Positions 11,513 to 19,700 of a DNA stretch of 43,443 nucleotides are shown one piece after another. A program made the position numbers and the translations under genes. The notes under the pieces are model-generated. The model made no database searches and was not told where the DNA came from. It was given only the letters and a program-made list of their open reading frames with translations. The number at the start of each line of letters is the position of its first letter. Within the stretch, counting starts at the first letter, position 1. The DNA is from Pseudolabrys sp. (GTDB lineage Bacteria; Pseudomonadota; Alphaproteobacteria; Rhizobiales; Xanthobacteraceae): assembly GCA_030655215.1 (NCBI GenBank), contig JAURVZ010000051.1, positions 1 through 43,443 on the forward strand, written 5' to 3'.

Positions 11513-12448
11513 TTACTTGCCGCCCCACACGGTGCCGGCGACGTTGATGACGGGCAGACCGACGGTGTTGCCGTATTCGGTCCAGGAACCATCATAGTTG
11601 CGGACATCATAGCCGAGAATCTGCGAAAGCACGAACCAGGTGTGGCTCGAACGCTCGCCGATGCGGCAGTAAACGATGATCGGCTTCGAGCCGTCGATGC
11701 CGGCGGCGGCATAGAGCTTCTTCAGTTCGTCAACCGACTTGATGGTGCCGTCTTCATTGACAGCGCGGCCCCACGGAACGTTCAGCGCGCCCGGGATATG
11801 ACCGGCGCGAACCGCCAGTTCCTGCGAACCGGCCGGCGCGAAGATCTTGCCCGAGTATTCGTCAGCCGAGCGGATATCGACGATGGTGACGTTCGACTTG
11901 TTGGCGACCACGTCGCTGACCGCGGCGAGATTGGCGCGCAGCTTTTTATCGAAAGCCGACACGGTCACTTTGCTCGGCGCAACCGAGGCAACGCGGGTGT
12001 CGAAGGGGCGCTTTTCGGCTTCCCACTTCTTGCGGCCGCCATCGAGCAGCTTCACGTTCTCGAAGCCGTAGCTCTTGAAGATCCAGGCGCCCCAGGCGGC
12101 GAACCAGTTGTTATTGTCGCCGTAAAGCACGACGGTCGAGTCCTTCTCGATGCCGAGCTTGCGGACGAGATCCTGGAATTTCTCCTGGGTCGCTACGTCG
12201 CGGCGCACGGTGTCGACGAGGTCGGTGTGCCAGACGATGTTCTGCGCATTCGGGATATGGCCGCGCTCGAACAGGCCGGGCTCGACGCTGACCTCGACGA
12301 TACGCACCTTCGGATCGTTGGCGTTCTTCTCGAGCCATTCGCCGGTGACCAGCGGGCTCGCCTTTGGCGCTTGCGCCTGGGCGGATGTTGCAACAGCGGC
12401 GCCGATGGCCAAGGCCATCGCGGCTGAGAGGATGGTTTTGAATGACAT
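11513..12448 (-). CDS. Periplasmic sulfurtransferase with two rhodanese domains
   Basis: A 311-residue protein with a signal peptide (MSFKTILSAAMALAIGAAVA, cleavage near AQA at residue 25) and two rhodanese domains in tandem. The C-terminal domain has the catalytic loop CRIGERS with Cys261; the N-terminal one has VVLYGDNNN in the same place and is inactive, as in thiosulfate or mercaptopyruvate sulfurtransferases. It would transfer sulfane sulfur from thiosulfate in the periplasm. ATG 12448 is chosen because it begins the signal peptide and is preceded by AAGGG. It is first in a two-gene operon with the YeeE-type permease. Confidence 0.87.
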   Translation of the reverse strand: MSFKTILSAAMALAIGAAVATSAQAQAPKASPLVTGEWLEKNANDPKVRIVEVSVEPGLFERGHIPNAQNIVWHTDLVDTVRRDVATQEKFQDLVRKLGIEKDSTVVLYGDNNNWFAAWGAWIFKSYGFENVKLLDGGRKKWEAEKRPFDTRVASVAPSKVTVSAFDKKLRANLAAVSDVVANKSNVTIVDIRSADEYSGKIFAPAGSQELAVRAGHIPGALNVPWGRAVNEDGTIKSVDELKKLYAAAGIDGSKPIIVYCRIGERSSHTWFVLSQILGYDVRNYDGSWTEYGNTVGLPVINVAGTVWGGK

Positions 12449-12657
12449 TTGCGGAAACCCTTGAATCGTTAAGTTGAACTCTCGCGCATTCACCGCTTGT
12501 GCAGCGCAAGGAGTCAACGCGCTGTTTTGGCGCGGTTTTGCAGCAGAAAATGCCGCATCCGGCGCGACAGCGCGGGGTAGCAGGAGGCTTTCGTCAGACT
12601 GGCTTTGAGGCGAAGATTTCTCTCAGGCGTGACAACCTGTCGCAGACGCCGATGCGG

Positions 12658-14259
12658 CTAATGCCCGCCCGCGCCGGCGCCGACCGGCTTCGGCTTCTTC
12701 ATGATGATGCCAAGTGCGGCGAGCGCGACGAACAGAATCGTCAGCACCAGGAAGACATCGCCGAAGCTCATCACCGAGGCCTGCTTGCGCGCCATCAGCG
12801 ACATCTGCTTCAGCGCCTTGAGCTGACCATCGGCGCCGCCGAACTTCTCCGTCAGGTTCGACAAGGTTTCGATTGCCGTGACGCTGCTCCAGTTCACCGC
12901 TTCATGCAGGCGTGCGAGATGCAGGTCCAAACGGTCGTTGAGCAACGTGTTGATCGCAGCAAGGCCGATGGCGCCGCCGAGATTGCGCGTCAGGTTGAAC
13001 AGGCCCGATGCATTCTTGATGCGGTCGAGCGGCAGCGTGCCGAGTGCGGTGTTGGTCACCGGCACAATGGCGAACATCAGGCCGACGCCGCGGAAAATCT
13101 GCGGCCACAGCAATTCATAGAAATCCCAATCCTGAGTGATCCACGTCATCTGCCAGGTGCCGAGCGCGAAAAACAGGAAGCCGCCGATCAGCACGAAGCG
13201 TGGATCGAAACGTTGCGCCAGTTGACCGGCAATCGGCGCCGTCATGAACATGGCGAGGCCGGAGACGAACATCGTGTCGCCGATCATCAGCGCATCATAG
13301 CCGCGGATCTGCGCCAGATAGACCGGATAGAGATAGGTCAGGCCATAAAGGCCGATGCCGAGCACGAAGGAGAACAGGCTGCCTATCATGAAATTGCGGT
13401 TGGCGAAGGCGCGCAGATCGACGATCGGCTCCTTCGCCGTCAGCACGCGGGTAAAAAAGATCGCCGCCGATGCCGCCGCAACAATCGCGCCGATGAGGAT
13501 CTCCGTTTCGTCGAACCAGCCGTAGCGCGGCCCCTCTTCCAGCACATATTCAAGCGCGCCGAGAAAGCCGGCCATCGACAAGAGGCCGACCCAGTCGAAA
13601 TTCTTCAGCAGCGCATAATCCGGCTCGTCGAAGTCAATCAGCGTCCATGCCGCGATCGAGACGCCGATGCCGGGAATGATGTTGATGAAGAACAGCCAGT
13701 GCCACGACATCAAATGCGTAACGTAACCGCCAATCGTCGGGCCGACGGTCGGCGCCAGTGTGGCGATCAGGCCGATGACCGGCGCCACCATTTTCTGCTT
13801 CGGGCCGGGAAACAGCACATAGGCCGAGGCAAACACCGTCGGCACCATGCCGCCGCCGATGAAGCCTTGCACCGCGCGCCAGACGATCATGCTGTTGATC
13901 GATGATGACAGGCCGCACATGATGCTGGCGAAGGTGAAACCAGCGGCGGCGATCGTGAACAGCATGCGCGTGCCGAGCGCGCGCGACAGATAGCCGGACA
14001 GCGGAATCGCGATCACTTCAGCGATCAGATACGAGGTCTGCACCCACGGGATTTCATCGGCCGAGGCCGACAAGCCGGCCTGGATTTCGCTGAGCGAGGC
14101 CGAGACGATCTGGATGTCGAGGATCGCCATGAACATGCCGAAGCACATCACAACGAAGGCCGCGAGGCGTCGTGGCGAGAGAGAGTCCGCGCCTCCGGCA
14201 CCACCCGTCGGGGAACGAGCGGGAACCGGAAGCGCGTCGTTGGCGGTAAGCGTACTCAT
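12658..14259 (-). CDS. emrB: DHA2 family multidrug efflux MFS transporter, EmrB-type
   Basis: A 533-residue inner-membrane proton antiporter with about 14 predicted helices. Typical DHA2 motifs are visible: LDIQIVSASLSEIQAGL in the first helix, ALGTRMLF (motif A) and GGMVPTVFASAYVLFPG in the region of motif C, and the NASGLFNLTRNLGGAIG stretch common to EmrB relatives. It lies 9 bases downstream of emrA and would form a tripartite pump with EmrA and an outer-membrane channel not encoded in this window. The adjacent tetR suggests induction by a toxic compound. Confidence 0.92.
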   Translation of the reverse strand: MSTLTANDALPVPARSPTGGAGGADSLSPRRLAAFVVMCFGMFMAILDIQIVSASLSEIQAGLSASADEIPWVQTSYLIAEVIAIPLSGYLSRALGTRMLFTIAAAGFTFASIMCGLSSSINSMIVWRAVQGFIGGGMVPTVFASAYVLFPGPKQKMVAPVIGLIATLAPTVGPTIGGYVTHLMSWHWLFFINIIPGIGVSIAAWTLIDFDEPDYALLKNFDWVGLLSMAGFLGALEYVLEEGPRYGWFDETEILIGAIVAAASAAIFFTRVLTAKEPIVDLRAFANRNFMIGSLFSFVLGIGLYGLTYLYPVYLAQIRGYDALMIGDTMFVSGLAMFMTAPIAGQLAQRFDPRFVLIGGFLFFALGTWQMTWITQDWDFYELLWPQIFRGVGLMFAIVPVTNTALGTLPLDRIKNASGLFNLTRNLGGAIGLAAINTLLNDRLDLHLARLHEAVNWSSVTAIETLSNLTEKFGGADGQLKALKQMSLMARKQASVMSFGDVFLVLTILFVALAALGIIMKKPKPVGAGAGGH

Positions 14260-14268
14260 GACACTAAC

Positions 14269-15504
14269 TTACCGCCGCGTTGGATTGCTCTTGTCGGTCT
14301 GGGCAACGAACCACTCGCCATTCGACGCGGTGGCTTCGGTGCCTTCCTTGGTGTTGACCTTGACGACGACCGACATGCCGGGCCGCAGCAAGCGCCGCGC
14401 AGCAACATCGGCCGGCACTTTGATACGCACGGGAATGCGCTGAACGATCTTGGTGAAATTGCCGGTCGCATTGTCCGGTGGCAGCAGCGAGAACGTGGAG
14501 CCGGATGCGGGCGACATGCTGGCAACGATGCCTTCGATGTCATGCTCCGGCAGCGCATCGACACTCACCGAGACGCGCTGCCCCGGACGCAAGCGGCCGA
14601 GCTGCGTCTCCTTGAAGTTGGCGTCGACATAAACTTCGTCGAGCGGCACCAGGCTGGCGAAGCGCTGGCCTGGCTGCACATAGTCACCGGTCTGCACTGA
14701 ACGGTTGCCGATGACGCCGTCAATCGGCGCGCGGATTTGCGTGAAGGACAGATCGCGTTCCGCCTTGGCCTGCGCGGTCAGCAATTCATTGAGCAGGCCC
14801 GCGGCTTCCTGCTGCTGCGCCTTGAGCACATCGACATTGCCATTGGCGGCGGCGATGGCTGCTTGCGCGCCCTGCACCGCGGCATTGGCCTGGTCGCGGT
14901 TGGCGAGCGCGGCCTCCTGCGTCTGCTTGCTGGCGAATTCGTTGAGCTTCTGCTGGCGGTCGAGTTCGGATTGCGCGCGCGTCGCTTGCGCCTGCGCTGA
15001 GGTCAGTTGCGATTGCGCCTGCGTGACCAAGGCCTGCTGCGCCGGAATTTGGCGGCCGATGCGATCGACGGTGGCACGCTGGGTCGCAACCTTGTCGCGC
15101 GCGGCGGCGACGGCGAGCTTGTAATCGCCCTCGTCGATGCGGGCGATGACATCGCCGGCGCGGACGTAGCTGTTATTGGCAACGTCGATCGAGGAGACGT
15201 AGCCCGGCACCTTGGCGGCCAGCGTTGTGGCGTCAGCGCGGACATAAGCGTCGTCGGTCGACACCATGAAGCGGCCGGCGGTGACATAGTTGTAGGTAAA
15301 ATAGCCAACGCTGATCAGCAGCAGCGCCGCGATGCCGATTAGGATCGGCTTGCGGTTCGTTTTCAAGCCGCCGGACTTCGGCGCGGGAGCTTCGGGCGAT
15401 ACGGCGTTGTCCTGCACGGGCGCTTCCTGTGACGCTGGCTTTGCTGCGGCCTGCTCTGCAACCACGCTAAGCCGTGAGTCTGAAGTTTTTGCGCGTTGCA
15501 CCAT
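14269..15504 (-). CDS. emrA: HlyD/EmrA-type membrane fusion protein
   Basis: A 411-residue periplasmic adaptor. After a cytoplasmic Pro/Ala-rich tail, a single membrane anchor lies at about residues 53-70. It is followed by a lipoyl/biotinyl half-domain (VPGYVSSIDVANNSYVRAGD), a long Ala/Gln-rich coiled-coil hairpin (residues ~120-220), the second lipoyl half (FTQIRAPIDGVIGN) and a beta-barrel (ASLVPLDEVYVDANFKETQL). The frame is open to an ATG at 15537, but that codon lies within the operator. ATG 15504 is preferred because GGAGG is 6 bases upstream. It is first gene of emrA-emrB and under the two-operator promoter. Confidence 0.92.
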   Translation of the reverse strand: MVQRAKTSDSRLSVVAEQAAAKPASQEAPVQDNAVSPEAPAPKSGGLKTNRKPILIGIAALLLISVGYFTYNYVTAGRFMVSTDDAYVRADATTLAAKVPGYVSSIDVANNSYVRAGDVIARIDEGDYKLAVAAARDKVATQRATVDRIGRQIPAQQALVTQAQSQLTSAQAQATRAQSELDRQQKLNEFASKQTQEAALANRDQANAAVQGAQAAIAAANGNVDVLKAQQQEAAGLLNELLTAQAKAERDLSFTQIRAPIDGVIGNRSVQTGDYVQPGQRFASLVPLDEVYVDANFKETQLGRLRPGQRVSVSVDALPEHDIEGIVASMSPASGSTFSLLPPDNATGNFTKIVQRIPVRIKVPADVAARRLLRPGMSVVVKVNTKEGTEATASNGEWFVAQTDKSNPTRR

Positions 15505-15517
15505 GACAACCTCCGAA

Positions 15518-15536
15518 TGACCGAACCGTTCAGTCA
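15518..15536. promoter_or_regulatory. TetR-type operator O1 (promoter-proximal)
   Basis: TGACCGAACCGTTCAGTCA is a 19-bp palindrome with one mismatch. It covers the expected transcription start of emrA (minus strand) and lies just upstream of the emrA ribosome-binding site. It is nearly identical to O2, whose centre is 56 bp away. Confidence 0.85.
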
Positions 15537-15541
15537 AGGGT

Positions 15542-15570
15542 CAAATACGCCGGCTGCGACTCCATGTCAA
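15542..15570 (-). promoter_or_regulatory. emrAB promoter
   Basis: On the minus strand, a perfect -35 TTGACA (15570-15565) is followed after 17 bp by TATTTG (15547-15542) as -10. The promoter lies exactly between operators O2 and O1, so repressor on either or both would block RNA polymerase. Confidence 0.7.
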
Positions 15571-15571
15571 T

Positions 15572-15594
15572 AATGACCGAACCGTTCGGTCATT
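15572..15594. promoter_or_regulatory. TetR-type operator O2 (perfect palindrome)
   Basis: The core TGACCGAACCGTTCGGTCA (15574-15592) is a perfect palindrome that extends to 23 bp with flanking AA/TT. It sits directly upstream of the emrA -35 box and on the tetR side, so it may also mediate autorepression of tetR. Confidence 0.88.
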
Positions 15595-15711
15595 GATTTT
15601 TGTGATGGGCTGGTCCATATGAGCTGATGCGTGGGTGCGGATTCGGGAAAATCCCGGGAATTCGTCAAAAATCGGCCTTTTCGAGCCGAAAGCCCGCCGC
15701 AGGAGCGATAG

Positions 15712-16359
15712 ATGAGCGATTCCACTGCCGAACTGGTCCTCGACCAGCCCGCCGAGGCGTTAGATGACAGCGCCAAACGGCGCCAGATCATCGAAGGCGC
15801 CCGCACTGTCTTCATGGCGCGCGGCTTCGACGCCGCCAGCATGGGCGACATTGCCAAGGCGGCCGGGGTCTCCAAGGGCACGCTCTACGTCTACTTCAAG
15901 AGCAAAGAAGAGCTGTTCGGCGCGATCGTCGAGCAGGAATGCTACACGCACGCCGAAGGCGCCTTTCTGCTCGACGAGAACAATCACGACGTTGAGGCCG
16001 CCCTCACCCGCGTCGGCGAGGAATTCATCGGCTTTCTGTGCACGCCGCAGAAGGCGGCGACGGTGCGCATCGTCATTGCCATTGCCGAGCGCATGCCGGA
16101 AATCGGCAAGACCTTTTACGAGACCGGCCCAGCCAACGGCATCCGCCGCCTCGCCTCTTACCTCAAGGCGCAGGTGAAGGCCGGCATTCTCACGGTGGAA
16201 GATTGCGACGTCGCCGCAGCGCAGTTTCTCGAGACCTGCCAGGCGACCTTGTTCAAGCCGGTGCTGTTCAATTTCGGCCCGCCGCCGTCGCCGGAGCGCG
16301 TTGCCTATGTCATCGGCATCGCCGTGCGAGCATTCCTCGCGGCGTATCGGGTGAAGTAA
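15712..16359 (+). CDS. TetR/AcrR family repressor of the emrAB operon
   Basis: A 215-residue protein with an N-terminal TetR helix-turn-helix at residues ~43-63 (MGDIAKAAGVSKGTLYVYFKSKEELF), close to the family consensus. It has a C-terminal ligand/dimer domain of the AefR-like type (FIGFLCTPQKAATVRIVIAIAERMPEIG). The ATG has AGGAG 6 bases upstream. It is divergent from emrAB, with two operator copies between, so local repression is the likely role. The inducer is unknown. Its stop codon directly abuts the stop of the convergent DUF6101 gene. Confidence 0.92.
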   Translation: MSDSTAELVLDQPAEALDDSAKRRQIIEGARTVFMARGFDAASMGDIAKAAGVSKGTLYVYFKSKEELFGAIVEQECYTHAEGAFLLDENNHDVEAALTRVGEEFIGFLCTPQKAATVRIVIAIAERMPEIGKTFYETGPANGIRRLASYLKAQVKAGILTVEDCDVAAAQFLETCQATLFKPVLFNFGPPPSPERVAYVIGIAVRAFLAAYRVK

Positions 16360-16944
16360 CTAACTCCGCGCGATGATCTCGTCTTCGCCACGATGCACCG
16401 CTGCCGCCGGCATCAGTTTGCCCGGCTTGCGCCGTGACAGGATCGACGGACGGCGGCGCTGCAAACCGCTGTGACGGCGGCGGCGCGGACACACCTGTTC
16501 GACGCGAACGCCGCCCATGTGATCGAAGGCTTCGCGCCATCCGCCCGCATCATCGCTGACCAGCAGGGGCACGCCGAGCACCTTGCTCCAACTGCGCCAT
16601 TCGGCGAAAGCCTCATCGGCCTGCGTCGAGACGAACAGTGGCAGCGCCAATCCGGGATCTTTATGTTCGAGCACGACCGCAACCGTCGCCGGCTCACCGT
16701 TCTCGGATGCATTCATGCGAATGGCGACGCCGTCATAAGCCGACAGCGGCATGTTGAACGCCATGTGCATGCCGGCAACAGAACGCCGCATGACCAGCCG
16801 CTCACGAAACAATTCGATGTGACGCACCTGGCCGTCAGCTCCGGCATCGGTTGCCGCGAAAGCCAGTGGCAGGGCGAATGGGTCGAGCCGCACACCGCAG
16901 CCCGACCCAACGTGACCTTCGTCACTACGCATTTGACGCCTCAA
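16360..16944 (-). CDS. DUF6101 family protein
   Basis: A 194-residue soluble protein of unknown function. It begins MRRQMRSDEG, has LDPFALPLAF and RHIELFRERLVMRRSVAGM in the first third, and ends in a basic tail (PRRRRHSGLQRRRPS) and VHRGEDEIIARS. This pattern matches DUF6101 proteins of Nitrobacteraceae as I recall them. The start is uncertain: TTG 16944 has GGGAG close upstream and gives the family-like MRRQ start, while ATG 16932 gives a product four residues shorter. No catalytic motif is apparent. The 283 bases upstream contain no supported gene. Confidence 0.7.
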   Translation of the reverse strand: MRRQMRSDEGHVGSGCGVRLDPFALPLAFAATDAGADGQVRHIELFRERLVMRRSVAGMHMAFNMPLSAYDGVAIRMNASENGEPATVAVVLEHKDPGLALPLFVSTQADEAFAEWRSWSKVLGVPLLVSDDAGGWREAFDHMGGVRVEQVCPRRRRHSGLQRRRPSILSRRKPGKLMPAAAVHRGEDEIIARS

Positions 16945-17227
16945 ACTCTCCCTCGCCAGGCTTATGTGCCCAGTCGATACGGGAGAGCGTGGGGTATCCC
17001 GGTCGGTAACCGCTTAAAGTTCGCGGTTAATCGGTGTTAGGAATGCGTCCTTCAAGCGGCATGCTTGATGCGGTGTTGAAAACCATGATTGACGAGGTGT
17101 TGATAAGCGCCGGCAAAATGTCTGAAACGGCGGTTGCGCCGGCCGCGCGGAGAGGCCATTTGATAGGAATCGCGCGCTTCTTCGCTACACTGGTCCTGCT
17201 TCGCCGAAATGAAAGTTTTTGAAAACC

Positions 17228-18592
17228 ATGCTAGCACCTGCTGCCTCCCTGTTCGACCAGTCCGCCCTCACCGATCGCGCCGAGCGACTCGTTAAGGCGG
17301 CGCTCGCCGCCGGCGCCGATACGGCGGATGCGGTCGCGGTGCGCGGCATGTCGCAATCGATAGAGGTGCGCGACGGCGCGGTCGAGGAAAGCGAGAGCTC
17401 AGAGGGTGACGATCTCGGCCTGCGCGTGCTTGTCGGCAAGCGTCAGGCGGTTGTCTCCACCAATGACATGTCGAGCGATGGCTACAAGACTTTGGCCGAA
17501 CGCGCCGTTGCGATGGCGCGCGTCGCCTCCGAAGATAAATATGCCGGGCTCGCCGACGAAGCGCAGTTGGCAAAATCGTTTCCCGATCTCGATCTGATCG
17601 ACCGCAATCTGCCGACGGTGCAGCAGCTTGAGCAGATGGCGCGCACGGCGGAAGAAGCCGGGCTCGCGGTGAAAGGCATCAGCAAGTCGGGTGGCGCATC
17701 GGCCTCCGCCGGCATTGGTGGCATGGTATTGATCACCAGCACCGGATTTCGCGGCGCCTATCTCGGCTCCAGCCACGGCCTGTCGATGACGGCGATTGCC
17801 GGCGAAGGCACCGGTATGGAGCGCGACTATGATTATTCATCGGTGCGTCACGCCTCCGATCTCACAGCGCCGGACAAAGTCGGGCGCAGCGCCGGCGAGC
17901 GCGCCATCGAGCGGCTCAACCCGCGCAAGGTAACAACGCGCAAAGTACCGGTCGTGTTCGATCCGCGCGTTGCCAGTTCGCTGGTCGGCCATCTGGCTAG
18001 CGCGGTCAATGGCGCATCGATCGCGCGCAAGACCAGCTTCCTGCGAGAGAAGATGGGGCAGAAATTATTCGCCGACGGCATTCGCATCATCGACGATCCG
18101 CATCGTGTGCGCGGTTTGCGTTCGCATCCCTTCGATGGCGAAGGCGTTGCCGGCAAGAAGATGGCGCTGATCGATGACGGTGTGTTGATGTCGTGGATCC
18201 TCGATTGCGCCACGGCGCGCGAACTTGGCCTGACGACAACGGGCCATGCCTCGCGCGGTGTGTCGTCATCACCATCGCCGAGCGCATCGAACCTGCATAT
18301 GGAAGCAGGCACGATGACGCCGGCTGAACTGATCGCCGACATCAAGGACGGCTTCTATGTCACCGACCTGATCGGCAGCGGCGTCAATGGCGTGACCGGC
18401 GATTACAGCCGCGGCGCTTCCGGCTTCTGGATCGAGAATGGCCAGCGCACTTATGCGGTCAGCGAAGTGACCATTGCCGGGCATCTGTGCGACATTTTCA
18501 AGAACCTCACGCCGGCCAACGACCTCACCTTCAAACATGGCGTCAATGCCCCGACCGTGCGGCTGGAGGGCTTGACCGTTGCCGGGCAGTGA
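17228..18592 (+). CDS. pmbA: TldD/PmbA family metalloprotease, PmbA/TldE type
   Basis: A 454-residue protein of the TldD/TldE (PmbA) family. The N-terminal domain starts ADTADAVAVRGMSQSIEVRDG and contains the typical LGLRVLVGKRQAVVSTND. The C-terminal domain holds FDPRVASSLVGHLASAVNGASIARKTSFL and the Gly-rich GVNGVTGDYSRGASGFWIENG, which mark PmbA. TldD/TldE form a heterodimeric zinc protease that trims unfolded peptides and, in some bacteria, matures antitoxins or RiPPs. The TldD partner is not in this window. ATG 17228 is preferred over the in-frame TTG at 17219; neither has a strong ribosome-binding site. It heads a plus-strand run to lpxK. Confidence 0.9.
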   Translation: MLAPAASLFDQSALTDRAERLVKAALAAGADTADAVAVRGMSQSIEVRDGAVEESESSEGDDLGLRVLVGKRQAVVSTNDMSSDGYKTLAERAVAMARVASEDKYAGLADEAQLAKSFPDLDLIDRNLPTVQQLEQMARTAEEAGLAVKGISKSGGASASAGIGGMVLITSTGFRGAYLGSSHGLSMTAIAGEGTGMERDYDYSSVRHASDLTAPDKVGRSAGERAIERLNPRKVTTRKVPVVFDPRVASSLVGHLASAVNGASIARKTSFLREKMGQKLFADGIRIIDDPHRVRGLRSHPFDGEGVAGKKMALIDDGVLMSWILDCATARELGLTTTGHASRGVSSSPSPSASNLHMEAGTMTPAELIADIKDGFYVTDLIGSGVNGVTGDYSRGASGFWIENGQRTYAVSEVTIAGHLCDIFKNLTPANDLTFKHGVNAPTVRLEGLTVAGQ

Positions 18593-19376
18593 TCTCGTCA
18601 AGCTACGCGATGCGCTCGAACCTGTCATGCGCGAGGCCGGTGAACTGGCGCGCTTCACATCGCGTGGCGAGTTCAAGCGATGGACCAAGGGCGAAGACAA
18701 GTCGCCGGTGAGCGACGGCGACATTGCCGTCAACAATTTGCTGCACACGAAACTCCGCGCCCTGGTGCCGCAGGCCGGCTGGCTGTCGGAAGAGACAGAA
18801 GACGATGTTGCGGGCCGCAGCGTGCAGCAGGCCTGGGTGGTCGATCCGATCGATGGAACCAGGGCTTACATTGCAGGCTTTCCAGATTGGACAATTTCAG
18901 TCGCGCTGGTCGAAGAGGGCCGGCCGCGCCTTGCTGCACTTTATGCGCCGGTGACCGATGAAATGTTTCTGGCGGTTGCAGGCCAAGGCACGACGCTGAA
19001 TGGCGCGCGGGTTTCGGCAAATAATGGCGACTCTGGCGGCAAGTCTGCCGGGCCGAAGCGTTATCTCGATCAGCTGGCAGCGCTGTCGCCCGATACTTTG
19101 CCGCAGCCGAAGGTGCATTCACTGGCGCTGCGACTGACGCGTGTCGCGCATGGCGGGCTCGACGTCGCTTTCGCCTCACCCGGCAGCCATGACTGGGACC
19201 TTGCCGCTGCCGACCTTTTGGTGCACGAAGCGGGCGGCGCGCTGACCGACCTGACCGGCCGAACCTTGCGCTATAACCAGCCGCACACCGCGCATCCCTC
19301 CCTTATTGCCGCGGGCGGCGCCCGTCACGGTAACCTCATCGCGCTGATGCGTGACCGCCTGCCCGCGTTCGCCTAG
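18579..19376 (+). CDS. cysQ: 3'(2'),5'-bisphosphate nucleotidase / inositol monophosphatase family, CysQ-like
   Basis: A 265-residue member of the magnesium-dependent inositol monophosphatase superfamily. The metal-binding motifs are complete: SEET (residues 70-73), VVDPIDGTRAYIAG (87-100, Asp89 and Asp92) and HDWDLAAADLLVHEAGG (204 on). CysQ removes 3'-phosphoadenosine 5'-phosphate formed in sulfate assimilation; inositol- or histidinol-phosphate activity cannot be excluded. The start is TTG 18579, which overlaps the end of pmbA by 14 bases. GGAGG lies 9 bases upstream inside pmbA, which supports this start and translational coupling. Confidence 0.87.
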   Translation: MPGSDLVKLRDALEPVMREAGELARFTSRGEFKRWTKGEDKSPVSDGDIAVNNLLHTKLRALVPQAGWLSEETEDDVAGRSVQQAWVVDPIDGTRAYIAGFPDWTISVALVEEGRPRLAALYAPVTDEMFLAVAGQGTTLNGARVSANNGDSGGKSAGPKRYLDQLAALSPDTLPQPKVHSLALRLTRVAHGGLDVAFASPGSHDWDLAAADLLVHEAGGALTDLTGRTLRYNQPHTAHPSLIAAGGARHGNLIALMRDRLPAFA

Positions 19377-19442
19377 ACTTGAGCGGCGATGACGTTTACC
19401 TCGTTCAAGTCCACCGCCGGGACTGACGCGAAGGATCGCATA

Positions 19443-19691
19443 ATGACTGACCAGCCTGCCAAGCAATTGCTGCATCTCGTGATCGGCGGCGAGCTGACCA
19501 AACTCAGCGGCACCGAGTTCAAGGATCTCGACAAGGTCGAGATGGTCGGTGTCTATCCGAACTATGCCACCGCCTATACCGCCTGGAAATCGAAGGCGCA
19601 GCAGACGGTCGACAATGCGCATATGCGCTATTTCATCGTCCACCTGCATCGCCTGCTCGATCCGGACAGTCCGAACGCGCGCAAGGATTGA
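19443..19691 (+). CDS. DUF4170 family small protein
   Basis: An 82-residue protein beginning MTDQPAKQLLHLVIGGEL, with VGVYPNYATAYTAWKSKAQQTVDNAHMRYF and a C-terminus HLHRLLDPDSPNARKD. These are characteristic of DUF4170, a family found next to lipid A/Kdo genes in alphaproteobacteria. No enzyme motif is visible. ATG 19443 is chosen because AAGGA precedes it and it matches the family start; an in-frame ATG at 19389 would add an untypical 18-residue leader. It sits 9 bases before the acyltransferase gene. Confidence 0.85.
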   Translation: MTDQPAKQLLHLVIGGELTKLSGTEFKDLDKVEMVGVYPNYATAYTAWKSKAQQTVDNAHMRYFIVHLHRLLDPDSPNARKD

Positions 19692-19700
19692 CGGGTCTCG

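Noticed and set aside
12449..12657. Gap between the rhodanese and emrB genes checked for RNA genes or riboswitches
   Set aside because: No tRNA-like fold, terminator or known riboswitch motif could be recognised. It probably holds only the rhodanese promoter.
12499..13905. Long plus-strand open frame (468 codons) opposite emrB
   Set aside because: Composition is Arg/His/Gln-rich with no domain, as expected for the mirror frame of a GC-rich gene. The emrB frame has clear transporter motifs.
15505..15537. Upstream ATG at 15537 as the emrA start
   Set aside because: It lies inside operator O1 and the expected transcription start region. ATG 15504 has GGAGG properly spaced.
17022..17040. Possible CtrA site (TTAA...TTAA) upstream of pmbA
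   Set aside because: The half-sites are 9 bases apart instead of the 7 required by the CtrA consensus.
17034..17222. Possible 62-residue protein upstream of pmbA
   Set aside because: No ribosome-binding site, no domain and no known relative that I can recall. The whole 16945-17227 gap shows nothing else beyond a 12-base direct repeat (TTGAAAACCATG at 17076 and 17219), probably chance.
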